A DNA stretch of 12,459 nt from Porcipelethomonas sp964621265 (GCA_964621265.1 CAZULQ010000048.1:1-12459), one strand, 5' to 3'; shown: positions 6,426 through 12,438, numbered from the stretch's first letter. Translations and numbers: made by a program. The notes: generated from the letters alone by a model not told the origin.

Positions 6426-7157
6426 GTGGAAAAAATAAGAATACAAAAAATAATCGCCGACAGCGGCTATTGCTCACGCCGAAAGGCTGAAGAACTTATG
6501 CTGAAAAAACGTGTCAAGCTTAATGGTCACCCGGTAAAGCCCGGCGATAAGGCAACCGTGCGTGACATTATAACTATTGACGGTGAAAGAATTTACATAC
6601 CTAAATCAAAAAGATTTATTTACATTATGCTCAATAAGCCAAGAGGCTATGTTACAACAATGAGCGATGAGCTTGGAAGAAAGTGCGTAACTGAACTCCT
6701 TGAGGGTGTTGAGGAAAGAGTTTATCCTGTCGGACGTCTTGACAGAAACTCTGAAGGTCTTCTTCTCTTTACAAATGACGGAAACTTTGCTAACAGCATT
6801 ATGCACCCTGCAAAGCAGATTACAAAAACATATCGTGTAACAGTACGTCCTGATATATCTGATGAACAGCTTGTAAAGCTTTCCGACGGCGTTGAGCTTG
6901 ACGGAAGAAAAACACTCCCCGCTTCTGTAATCGTAAAGGAAAAAGAACCGGGAAGAGTTGTTTTACTCATGACAATAAAGGAAGGCAGAAACAGACAGAT
7001 ACGCCGTATGTGTGAGGCTGTCGGTCTGGAGGTTGCAAGACTCAGAAGAATAAGCGTCGGTCCTTTAAAGCTTGGTATGTTAAAGCCAGGCACTTTCAGA
7101 GAACTTACTGCTGAGGAACTGCGTGCACTTAGAAACGCAATCGGCAAGGAGGATTAA
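6426..7157 (+). CDS. rluB: 23S rRNA pseudouridine synthase, RluB/RsuA family
   Basis: The enzyme isomerises a specific rRNA uridine to pseudouridine. The 243-residue product has an N-terminal S4 RNA-binding domain (residues 3-50, IRIQKIIADSGYCSRRKAEELM) and an RsuA-type catalytic domain. The catalytic motif GRLDRNSEGLLLFTNDG begins at 103, with the nucleophile Asp106. The late motif KEGRNRQIRRMCEAVG is also intact. The start is GTG at 6426; GGGAG (6414-6418) sits 7 bases upstream. An ATG two bases earlier is in another frame. RluB (23S) is favoured over RsuA (16S) because this Firmicute locus, after scpAB and dac, carries the YpuL/RluB type, but target position cannot be proven from sequence. 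The next gene starts 2 bases after the stop. Confidence 0.92.
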   Translation: MEKIRIQKIIADSGYCSRRKAEELMLKKRVKLNGHPVKPGDKATVRDIITIDGERIYIPKSKRFIYIMLNKPRGYVTTMSDELGRKCVTELLEGVEERVYPVGRLDRNSEGLLLFTNDGNFANSIMHPAKQITKTYRVTVRPDISDEQLVKLSDGVELDGRKTLPASVIVKEKEPGRVVLLMTIKEGRNRQIRRMCEAVGLEVARLRRISVGPLKLGMLKPGTFRELTAEELRALRNAIGKED

Positions 7158-7159
7158 GC

Positions 7160-7534
7160 ATGCTTGAAATTCACGAAAAACAAAGTCATAGCGGTTATGA
7201 AAATCAGATTTCCCTTATCGGCAATGAAAATGTGAAAATTATTGAGTCATATTCATCAGATGTAGTTGATGGCTTTGGCATTTATGCCGTTGACAGTGGA
7301 GAAATAATCATATATGACTATGACGGAGCTGACCTTGCAGTTATTGACGGCATTATAAGAACTATACTTTTCAAGGCACAGTTCAAAGGTATAAACAGCG
7401 CTCACTTCAGACTTATTGACAATGAAAAATACGATAAGCTTAAAAAGCTCAGATTTGTCAGCGGTGATGTAAAAGCAATTGATGATATTGCAAATTTCAT
7501 GGATAATTGTAAAAAATGTAAAGAATTGAAATAA
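7160..7534 (+). CDS. Uncharacterised 124-residue protein coupled to rluB
   Basis: I do not recognise a named family. The product is acidic, mixed alpha/beta and cytosolic, with no signal or membrane segment. Beta-rich segments (residues 16-31 and 38-53) lead to YDYDGADLAVIDGIIRTILFKAQFKGINSAHF (52-83), an alpha-beta pattern loosely like the core of small acetyltransferase-fold proteins, but no cofactor motif is visible. The tail carries Cys117 and Cys120 in a CKKC arrangement, only two cysteines, so a dimeric metal site or a redox pair is possible. The ribosome site AAGGAGG (7146-7152) lies inside the end of rluB and the ATG is 2 bases after its stop, so translation is tightly coupled and a link to ribosome or RNA work is plausible but unproven. 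Confidence 0.8.
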   Translation: MLEIHEKQSHSGYENQISLIGNENVKIIESYSSDVVDGFGIYAVDSGEIIIYDYDGADLAVIDGIIRTILFKAQFKGINSAHFRLIDNEKYDKLKKLRFVSGDVKAIDDIANFMDNCKKCKELK

Positions 7535-7538
7535 ACAC

Positions 7539-7567
7539 TTGCTTTAATCGCCAAAATATTGTATAAT
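7539..7567 (+). promoter_or_regulatory. Sigma-A promoter of the transcarboxylase operon
   Basis: TTGCTT (7539-7544) and TATAAT (7562-7567) are 17 bases apart, starting 4 bases after the preceding stop codon. The -10 lies in AAATATTGTATAATAT (7554-7569). With base 7570 it makes a 6-4-6 palindrome, AATATT-GTAT-AATATT, that could serve as an operator. No terminator separates it from the upstream gene, so read-through is possible. Confidence 0.75.
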
Positions 7568-7584
7568 ATTATAGTATATTGTTT

Positions 7585-7641
7585 GGAAATCACTTTTTAT
7601 CGTCATTTTGCATATCTGCATGTCTGTATTTTGTGATTTCT
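7585..7641 (+). promoter_or_regulatory. Structured 5' leader of the transcarboxylase operon
   Basis: The leader from the predicted start (about 7574) to the ATG is roughly 108 bases. GAAATCAC (7586-7593) pairs perfectly with GTGATTTC (7633-7640), enclosing 39 bases that include a small stem TGCA/TGCA (7609-7612 with 7617-7620). No T-run follows. It matches no riboswitch class I know. A protein-binding or mRNA-stabilising structure is possible. Confidence 0.35.
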
Positions 7642-7681
7642 GTATAAAAAATAATAATTCCATTCAGGAAGGAAAGATAAT

Positions 7682-9001
7682 ATGAATCAGGCAAAAGAAA
7701 AATTATCACTTCTGTTTGATGACGCTGCATACAGCGAAATTGGTTCCAAGGTTCTTGAAAAAGATTCGCTCGCAGGTGTCGTTACAGCATATGGCTTTGT
7801 TAACGGAAATGCTGTTTACGCTTTCGCACAGGATAAGACAGTAAACAACGGCGCAGTTGGCATGGCTCAGGCACAGAAGATTGCAAAGCTTTATGAGCTT
7901 GCTGCTAAAACAGGTACACCTGTTGTCGGTATCCATGACTCCAACGGAGCATATGTTGACGGTACTGCTCAGTCACTTGCCGCTTACGGCAAAATGTTAA
8001 ACGCTGCATCAGTTATCTCAGGCGTTGTTCCTCAGATTTCTGTTATTACAGGCACATGCGCAGGCAGTGCTGCTATGATTGCATGCACAGCAGACTTTGT
8101 TATCATGACAAAGGACAGTGAGCTTTTCATGGCTCCTAATACATCAGCAGGTTCAGCTGAAATGTGTGCAAAATCAGGCATTGCTTCAGCAGTATGCGAA
8201 GATGAAAAGGCAGCAATCGAAAAGGCAAGAGAACTCGTTAATCTTCTTCCGGTTAACAACCTCTCACCTGTTCCTATGTTTGAATTCGCTGAAAGCGGTG
8301 CTGCTATGGGCACAACACTTGACGCAATGGTAAAGGCTATTGCTGACGCAGACAGCGTTATTGAACTTTCAGCTGACTACGGCACAGCGGCTTACACTGC
8401 ACTTGCTACAATCGGTGGCGCAACAGCAGGTATTGCGGCTACAAACAAGACAGACGAAAAGCTTACAGCTGATGACTGCATGAAGCTTGCAAGATTCATC
8501 CGTACATGTGACGCTTTTTCAATTCCTGTTGTAACACTCGTTGATACAGAAGGTCTTGCTGATATTACAGCAGCTGAAGGCATCAAGGCTGTTACTACTC
8601 TTGCAAACAGCTATGCTGAAGCAACAACAGCCAAGGTTGCAGTTGTTACTGGTAAGGCTATCGGTCCTGTATTTATTGCACTTGCAGGAAATACATCAAA
8701 TTCAGACTTTACATACGCATTCGAAAATGCAGTTATTGCACCATTTGCTCCTGTTGCCGCTGTTGAATTCATGTGGCACGACAAGCTTGCGGGTGCAAGT
8801 GACCTCACAGCCAAGAGAAATGAACTTGCGGCTGAATACGGAAAAACTGTTGCTTCTGCGGTTTCTGCCGCTGAAAACGGATATATCGATGATGTTATCG
8901 AAGCTTCACAGACAAGACAGGTTCTCACTTCTGCTCTTGATATCCTTTCAGGCAAGCGTACTCAGAAGCTTCCTAAGAAGCATAACAATATTCTTTTTTA
9001 A
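7682..9001 (+). CDS. Acyl-CoA carboxyltransferase subunit (12S/MmdA-like, short and divergent)
   Basis: The 439-residue product is a crotonase-fold carboxyltransferase with two halves. The first contains AGVVTAYGFVNGNAVYAFAQDKTV (31-54), DSNGAYVDG (86-94) and a GTCAGSAA segment (124-131). The second contains FIRTCDAFSIPVVTLVDTEG (272-291) and GKAIGPVFIA (324-333). These align by eye with methylmalonyl-CoA decarboxylase alpha and the transcarboxylase 12S subunit, which move a carboxyl group between biotin and an acyl-CoA. It is shorter than the roughly 510 residues usual for MmdA, lacking much of the N-terminal helical region and part of the loop that follows the LVD motif. Both oxyanion Gly-Gly positions are changed (GS and GP). 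The substrate is therefore uncertain. AGGAAGGAAAG precedes the ATG at 7682. It is first in an operon with a biotin carrier and an OadA-like subunit. Confidence 0.85.
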   Translation: MNQAKEKLSLLFDDAAYSEIGSKVLEKDSLAGVVTAYGFVNGNAVYAFAQDKTVNNGAVGMAQAQKIAKLYELAAKTGTPVVGIHDSNGAYVDGTAQSLAAYGKMLNAASVISGVVPQISVITGTCAGSAAMIACTADFVIMTKDSELFMAPNTSAGSAEMCAKSGIASAVCEDEKAAIEKARELVNLLPVNNLSPVPMFEFAESGAAMGTTLDAMVKAIADADSVIELSADYGTAAYTALATIGGATAGIAATNKTDEKLTADDCMKLARFIRTCDAFSIPVVTLVDTEGLADITAAEGIKAVTTLANSYAEATTAKVAVVTGKAIGPVFIALAGNTSNSDFTYAFENAVIAPFAPVAAVEFMWHDKLAGASDLTAKRNELAAEYGKTVASAVSAAENGYIDDVIEASQTRQVLTSALDILSGKRTQKLPKKHNNILF

Positions 9002-9023
9002 TAATTAAAGGTGGTTAAATATT

Positions 9024-9401
9024 ATGAAGAGATTTAATATTACAGTTAACGGCAAGGCTTATGATGTTGCTGTTGAAGAACTTGACGCTAATGCAGCAGC
9101 TCCTGTTGCTGCTCCTGCACCGGCCGCTGCACCTGCAGCAGCTCCTGCTGCTCCTGCTGCCGCTCCAGCACCTGCTGCCGCAGGCGCAGGAGAAAAGGTT
9201 ACTGCTCCAATGCCTGGTACAATCCTTGACGTAAAGGTAAACGTAGGCGATACAGTTTCAAAGGGTCAGGTTATCATGATTTTAGAAGCTATGAAGATGG
9301 AAAACGATATCGTTGCTTCATGTGATGGTAAAATCACAAGCGTTATCGCTACAAAGGGTGCAACTGTTAACTCAGGCGACGCTCTTGCAACAATCGGCTA
9401 A
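9024..9401 (+). CDS. Biotin carboxyl carrier protein (1.3S-like) with Ala/Pro linker
   Basis: The 125-residue product carries covalently bound biotin and shuttles the carboxyl group between two active sites. A short N-terminal beta segment (MKRFNITVNGKAYDVAVEEL, residues 1-20) resembles the start of transcarboxylase 1.3S and OadA tail proteins and probably docks to partner subunits. A flexible linker built almost wholly of Ala and Pro spans about 24-53. The biotinyl domain (58-125) has VTAPMPGTI and the EAMKM motif (88-92), with Lys91 as the biotinylated residue. The length matches the 1.3S subunit of propionibacterial transcarboxylase. AAAGGTGG (9007-9014) lies 9 bases before the ATG. It sits between the two carboxyltransferase genes, 22 bases after the first. 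A biotin protein ligase must be supplied elsewhere in the genome. Confidence 0.93.
   Translation: MKRFNITVNGKAYDVAVEELDANAAAPVAAPAPAAAPAAAPAAPAAAPAPAAAGAGEKVTAPMPGTILDVKVNVGDTVSKGQVIMILEAMKMENDIVASCDGKITSVIATKGATVNSGDALATIG
9089..9190 (+). repeat. GC-rich Ala/Pro codon repeat in the biotin carrier linker
   Basis: About 100 bases consist of imperfect GCT/GCA/GCC and CCT/CCA/CCG codons encoding the Ala/Pro linker. The stretch is far richer in G and C than its surroundings. Mixed synonymous codons limit exact repeats, but length variation between strains by slippage is plausible. Confidence 0.7.
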
Positions 9402-9419
9402 TAATTTATAAGAAAGGAT

Positions 9420-9445
9420 ATTCCGCTTGGATTTCATTGCGGAAT
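9420..9445 (+). promoter_or_regulatory. Hairpin between ribosome site and start of oadA
   Basis: ATTCCGC (9420-9426) pairs with GCGGAAT (9439-9445) around a 12-base loop. A good Shine-Dalgarno AGAAAGGA (9411-9418) lies just before the stem, and a weaker GGGA (9446-9449) just after it, 8 bases from the ATG at 9458. The stem could bring the upstream site nearer the start or control which is used. The 3' arm shares TGCGGAATGG with the ytfJ leader. Confidence 0.5.
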
Positions 9446-9457
9446 GGGATAGAAAAA

Positions 9458-10855
9458 ATGGCTAAGGTAAAAATTACTGAAACCGTACTGCGTGACGCTC
9501 ACCAGTCACTCCTTGCAACAAGAATGACTATGGACGATATGCTCCCTGTTCTCCCGCTTATGAACAAGGTTGGCTATCACTCAGTTGAATGCTGGGGCGG
9601 TGCTACATTTGACTCATGCCTCAGATTTTTAAATGAAGACCCATGGGAAAGACTCAGAACTTTAAAAAGAGAAATGCCTGACACAAAGCTTCAGATGCTT
9701 TTCAGAGGTCAGAATATGCTCGGATACCGTCACTACGCTGACGATGTTGTAGAATATTTTGTTCAGAAATCTGTTGCAAACGGCATTGATATCATCAGAA
9801 TTTTCGATGCACTCAATGATATAAGAAACCTTCAGACTGCTATCAAGGCAGCCAAGAAGGAAGGCGCACATACTCAGGTTGCAATTTCTTATACATTAGG
9901 TGATGTTTTTACAACTGATTACTATGTAAATTACGCAAAGCAGATTGAAAGTGCAGGCGCAGATTCAATCTGTATCAAGGATATGGCAGCGCTCCTTACT
10001 CCTTACGAAACTGAAAAGCTCGTTAAGGCATTAAAGGCAGCTGTCAAGATTCCTGTACAGCTTCACACTCACTACACATCAGGTCTTGCTTCAATGTGTC
10101 TCTTAAAGGGTATCGAAGCAGGCGTTGACGTTATTGATACAGCAATGTCTCCACTCGCACTCGGTACATCTCATGCACCAACTGAATCAATGGTTGCTGC
10201 ACTTCAGGGTACTGAATACGACACAGGTCTTGACCTTGTTCTTCTCACAGAAATCAGAGACTACTTCATGAAGCTCAGAAAGAAATATATCGACAGCGGA
10301 CTTCTTGACCCTAAGATGCTTGCTGTCGACGCAAATGCACTTATTTACCAGGTACCTGGCGGTATGCTTTCAAACCTTCTTTCACAGCTTAAGCAGGCAG
10401 GTAAGGAAGACCAGCTTGATGAAGTTTTAAGAGAAGTTCCAAGAGTAAGAAAAGACGCAGGTTACCCACCACTTGTTACTCCATCATCACAGATTGTTGG
10501 TACACAGGCTGTATTCAACGTTATCATGGGTGAACGTTACAAGATGGTAACTAAGGAATTCAAGGGCGTTGTAAAGGGCGAATATGGTACAACACCAGTT
10601 CCGATTGACCCTGAATTCAGAAAGATAATTATCGGTGATGAGGCTCCTATCGACTGCCGTCCTGCTGACCTTCTTGAACCAGAGCTTGAAAAGCTTAAGA
10701 AGGAATGTGCTGAATGGACAGAACAGGAAGAAGATGTTCTCAGCTATGCTCAGTTCGGACAGGTTGCTGTCAAGTTCTTCGAAAACAGAAGAAATGAAAA
10801 GTATGGCATTGATGGTGCTCATTCTGACAAGGACAAGATGATTCATCCGGTTTAA
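9458..10855 (+). CDS. oadA: OadA-type oxo-acid carboxyltransferase (5S-like transcarboxylase subunit)
   Basis: The 465-residue product is a TIM-barrel carboxyltransferase that transfers CO2 between oxaloacetate/pyruvate and biotin. Key residues are intact: the RDAHQSLLATRM motif (12-23, metal ligand Asp13), CWGGATFD (45-52), the carboxylated lysine Lys174 in CIKDMAALL, and metal ligands His203 and His205 in LHTHYTSG. The C-terminal conserved region (about 300-465) contains PGGMLSNL. Unlike full OadA proteins (near 590 residues) it ends without a biotinyl domain, which is the separate gene just upstream; this is the architecture of the transcarboxylase 5S subunit or a split pyruvate carboxylase B subunit. 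The ATG at 9458 gives the family N-terminus; a TTG at 9437 in the same frame would start inside the hairpin. No oadB pump or biotin carboxylase gene is near. Confidence 0.92.
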   Translation: MAKVKITETVLRDAHQSLLATRMTMDDMLPVLPLMNKVGYHSVECWGGATFDSCLRFLNEDPWERLRTLKREMPDTKLQMLFRGQNMLGYRHYADDVVEYFVQKSVANGIDIIRIFDALNDIRNLQTAIKAAKKEGAHTQVAISYTLGDVFTTDYYVNYAKQIESAGADSICIKDMAALLTPYETEKLVKALKAAVKIPVQLHTHYTSGLASMCLLKGIEAGVDVIDTAMSPLALGTSHAPTESMVAALQGTEYDTGLDLVLLTEIRDYFMKLRKKYIDSGLLDPKMLAVDANALIYQVPGGMLSNLLSQLKQAGKEDQLDEVLREVPRVRKDAGYPPLVTPSSQIVGTQAVFNVIMGERYKMVTKEFKGVVKGEYGTTPVPIDPEFRKIIIGDEAPIDCRPADLLEPELEKLKKECAEWTEQEEDVLSYAQFGQVAVKFFENRRNEKYGIDGAHSDKDKMIHPV

Positions 10856-10870
10856 TTTATAACAATCAAA

Positions 10871-10896
10871 GAGCGTATCCGTTTACGGGTACGCTC
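10871..10896 (+). promoter_or_regulatory. Strong hairpin without T-run between oadA and metA
   Basis: An 11-bp stem, GAGCGTATCCG (10871-10881) with CGGGTACGCTC (10886-10896), has one G-T wobble pair and a TTTA loop. It begins 15 bases after the oadA stop. Neither side shows a T-tract, so it is not a standard intrinsic terminator. It may protect the 3' end of the transcarboxylase mRNA, mark a processing site, or end transcription inefficiently. Confidence 0.55.
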
Positions 10897-10905
10897 ATAT
10901 AAATA

Positions 10906-10923
10906 TGGCAGGCAATTCCGCCA
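10906..10923 (+). promoter_or_regulatory. Small hairpin before the metA ribosome site
   Basis: TGGC (10906-10909) and GG (10911-10912) pair with CC (10918-10919) and GCCA (10920-10923), with one bulged A and a CAATT loop. It lies just before AGAGGTGA (10933-10940), the metA ribosome site, and contains ATTCCGC, the same heptamer found in the oadA hairpin. No SAM riboswitch or T-box is visible. Confidence 0.3.
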
Positions 10924-10947
10924 ACTATATAAAGAGGTGAAAAAAGG

Positions 10948-11895
10948 ATGCCGATTAAAATTCCGCAGGAGCTTCCTGCATTCAATAAACTGCAAAACGA
11001 AAATATTTTCGTTATGTCAAGAGAACGTGCTGAACATCAGGATATACGTCCGCTGAAAATTATAATATTGAATATCATGCCTAAAAAAATTGAAACTGAA
11101 ACTCAGCTTATGAGACTTCTCAGTAATACACCTATTCAGGTTGATATTGAACTTTTAAATCTTGTTTCTCACGTTTCAAAAAATACTCCGCAGGAACATC
11201 TTCTGAGTTTTTATACTTCGTTTGATGAAATCAAGGACAATAAATACGATGGAATGATTATAACAGGTGCGCCTGTTGAACAGCTTGAGTTTGAAGAGGT
11301 TGACTACTGGGATGAAATCTGCCGTATTATGGAGTGGAGTAAAACCAATGTTTTCTCTACATTGCATATATGCTGGGGCGCTCAGGCCGGACTTTACTAT
11401 CATTTCGGTATCAGAAAGCATCTTCTGCCACAGAAAATGTTCGGTATATTTGAGCATGTCAAGGATTATCCGCATTCACAGCTTATAAAAGGCTTTGATG
11501 ATATTTTCAATGTTCCCCATTCACGTCACACAACGATTAACCGTGAGGATATTGAAAAGGTCGAGGCACTTCAGATACTGACTTCCTCTGAAAAGTCGGG
11601 AGTACACATTGTTGCAAATAAAAACGGCAGACAGTATTTTATCACAGGTCATTCTGAATATGACAGAAATACACTTGCTGATGAGTATTTCAGAGACAAG
11701 GACAAGGGGCTTGACATTCAGATTCCATATAACTATTTCCCTGCTGATAATCCTGACAACAAGCCGCTTTTCAGCTGGAGAAGTCATGCAAATCTGCTGT
11801 TTTCAAACTGGCTGAATTACTGTATTTATCAGTCCACACCATATAATCTTGATGATTTATCAGATAAAAACTGGGACGAGGAGGCTGCATTCTGA
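10948..11895 (+). CDS. metA: Homoserine O-acyltransferase MetA, predicted acetyl-type
   Basis: This enzyme acylates L-homoserine, the committed step of methionine synthesis, in the cytoplasm. The 315-residue product follows the MetA/MetAS pattern from its first residues (MPIKIPQELPAFNKL). The catalytic cysteine is Cys142 in HICWGAQAGLYYHFGI, and the catalytic His235 and Glu237 lie in GHSEYD, the same numbering as characterised MetA enzymes. Residue 111 is Glu (GAPVEQLEF). In studied Firmicute enzymes Glu here goes with acetyl-CoA use, while the enterobacterial Gly goes with succinyl-CoA. AGAGGTGA (10933-10940) precedes the ATG. The gene follows oadA by 92 bases with no clear promoter of its own, so partial read-through from the transcarboxylase operon is likely. 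The DUF4190 gene overlaps its stop codon. Confidence 0.95.
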   Translation: MPIKIPQELPAFNKLQNENIFVMSRERAEHQDIRPLKIIILNIMPKKIETETQLMRLLSNTPIQVDIELLNLVSHVSKNTPQEHLLSFYTSFDEIKDNKYDGMIITGAPVEQLEFEEVDYWDEICRIMEWSKTNVFSTLHICWGAQAGLYYHFGIRKHLLPQKMFGIFEHVKDYPHSQLIKGFDDIFNVPHSRHTTINREDIEKVEALQILTSSEKSGVHIVANKNGRQYFITGHSEYDRNTLADEYFRDKDKGLDIQIPYNYFPADNPDNKPLFSWRSHANLLFSNWLNYCIYQSTPYNLDDLSDKNWDEEAAF

Positions 11896-12392
11896 TGAAT
11901 AACAACATTTATAATCAAAACCCGTATTACATGGGACAAAGCTACAACAACATGCCAATGCAGAAAAAACCAATGTCAGGAATGGCAATTGTATCACTTA
12001 TTCTTTCAATTGTCAGCTTTATATTCTGCTGCCTTATTTTCAGTGTTATCCCTGCAATCATTTCTATAATTCTTGCACTGATTGTTCTTATAAAAAATAA
12101 AGGCGGCAAGGGACTTGCAATCGCAGGTCTTTCCGTCAGCGTTGTTGCTGTAATATTCTCAATTTATATAACTGCTACAATGTATCCGTTTATAAGAATA
12201 TTACCTGAATGGGTCAGAGATGCAACTAAATTTGTTCAGGACACAGAGCTTGTTGAAGAATTTGAAAGAACAGGTGAACTTCCTGAATATTTTGACAAGT
12301 ACTATGAAGGTGAAACAGGCGAATTCTTTGAGGAAACTATGGGTGGCTTCGACGAATTTATGGAAGAATTTATTGAAGGCTATCAGGAATGA
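11895..12392 (+). CDS. DUF4190-like membrane protein with acidic C-terminal tail
   Basis: The 165-residue product has a hydrophilic N-terminus rich in Asn, Tyr, Gln and Met (1-28), then GMAIVSLILSIVSFIF beginning a hydrophobic hairpin (about 29-66), a KNKGGKGLAIAGLSVSV turn and helix (68-95), and a strongly acidic tail (about 105-165) with many Glu, Phe and Tyr. The repeated AxxSLxLSI and GLAIAGL motifs around the Lys/Gly turn are typical of DUF4190 membrane domains. The role is unknown; such domains often occur in small membrane proteins with low-complexity N-termini. The start codon overlaps the metA stop (TGATG), with AGGAGG at 11879-11884 inside metA, so translation is coupled. No link to methionine metabolism is evident. 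No clear terminator follows. Confidence 0.78.
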   Translation: MNNNIYNQNPYYMGQSYNNMPMQKKPMSGMAIVSLILSIVSFIFCCLIFSVIPAIISIILALIVLIKNKGGKGLAIAGLSVSVVAVIFSIYITATMYPFIRILPEWVRDATKFVQDTELVEEFERTGELPEYFDKYYEGETGEFFEETMGGFDEFMEEFIEGYQE

Positions 12393-12409
12393 TAATTCTG
12401 AATTTTCAC

Positions 12410-12438
12410 TTGCATTAATGGTAATAATATGTTATAAT
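12410..12438 (+). promoter_or_regulatory. Sigma-A promoter for a gene beyond the right edge
   Basis: TTGCAT (12410-12415) and TATAAT (12433-12438) are 17 bases apart, and TGT before the -10 makes it extended. It begins 17 bases after the preceding stop codon and points right, out of the window. Confidence 0.7.

Noticed and set aside
6722..7147. A 141-residue open frame on the minus strand opposite rluB.
   Set aside because: It is entirely antisense to a gene with intact catalytic motifs, is Ser/Pro-rich as antisense readings of such genes often are, and has no ribosome site.
8541..9008. A 155-residue open frame on the plus strand overlapping the carboxyltransferase gene.
   Set aside because: It is a Leu/Gln-rich frame-shifted reading of the Ala-rich carboxyltransferase, with no ribosome site or family resemblance.
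7682..10855. Sodium-pumping oxaloacetate or methylmalonyl-CoA decarboxylase operon.
   Set aside because: No membrane beta or gamma subunit is encoded in the window. The presence of both an acyl-CoA and an oxo-acid carboxyltransferase fits a transcarboxylase better.
10856..10947. SAM riboswitch or methionine T-box before metA.
   Set aside because: Only 92 bases are available. The four-way-junction core of SAM-I and the T-box TGGGACCGCG-type sequence are both absent.
12384..12406. Terminator after the DUF4190-like gene.
   Set aside because: Only a 4-bp GAAT/ATTC stem followed by four T residues is visible, too weak to call.
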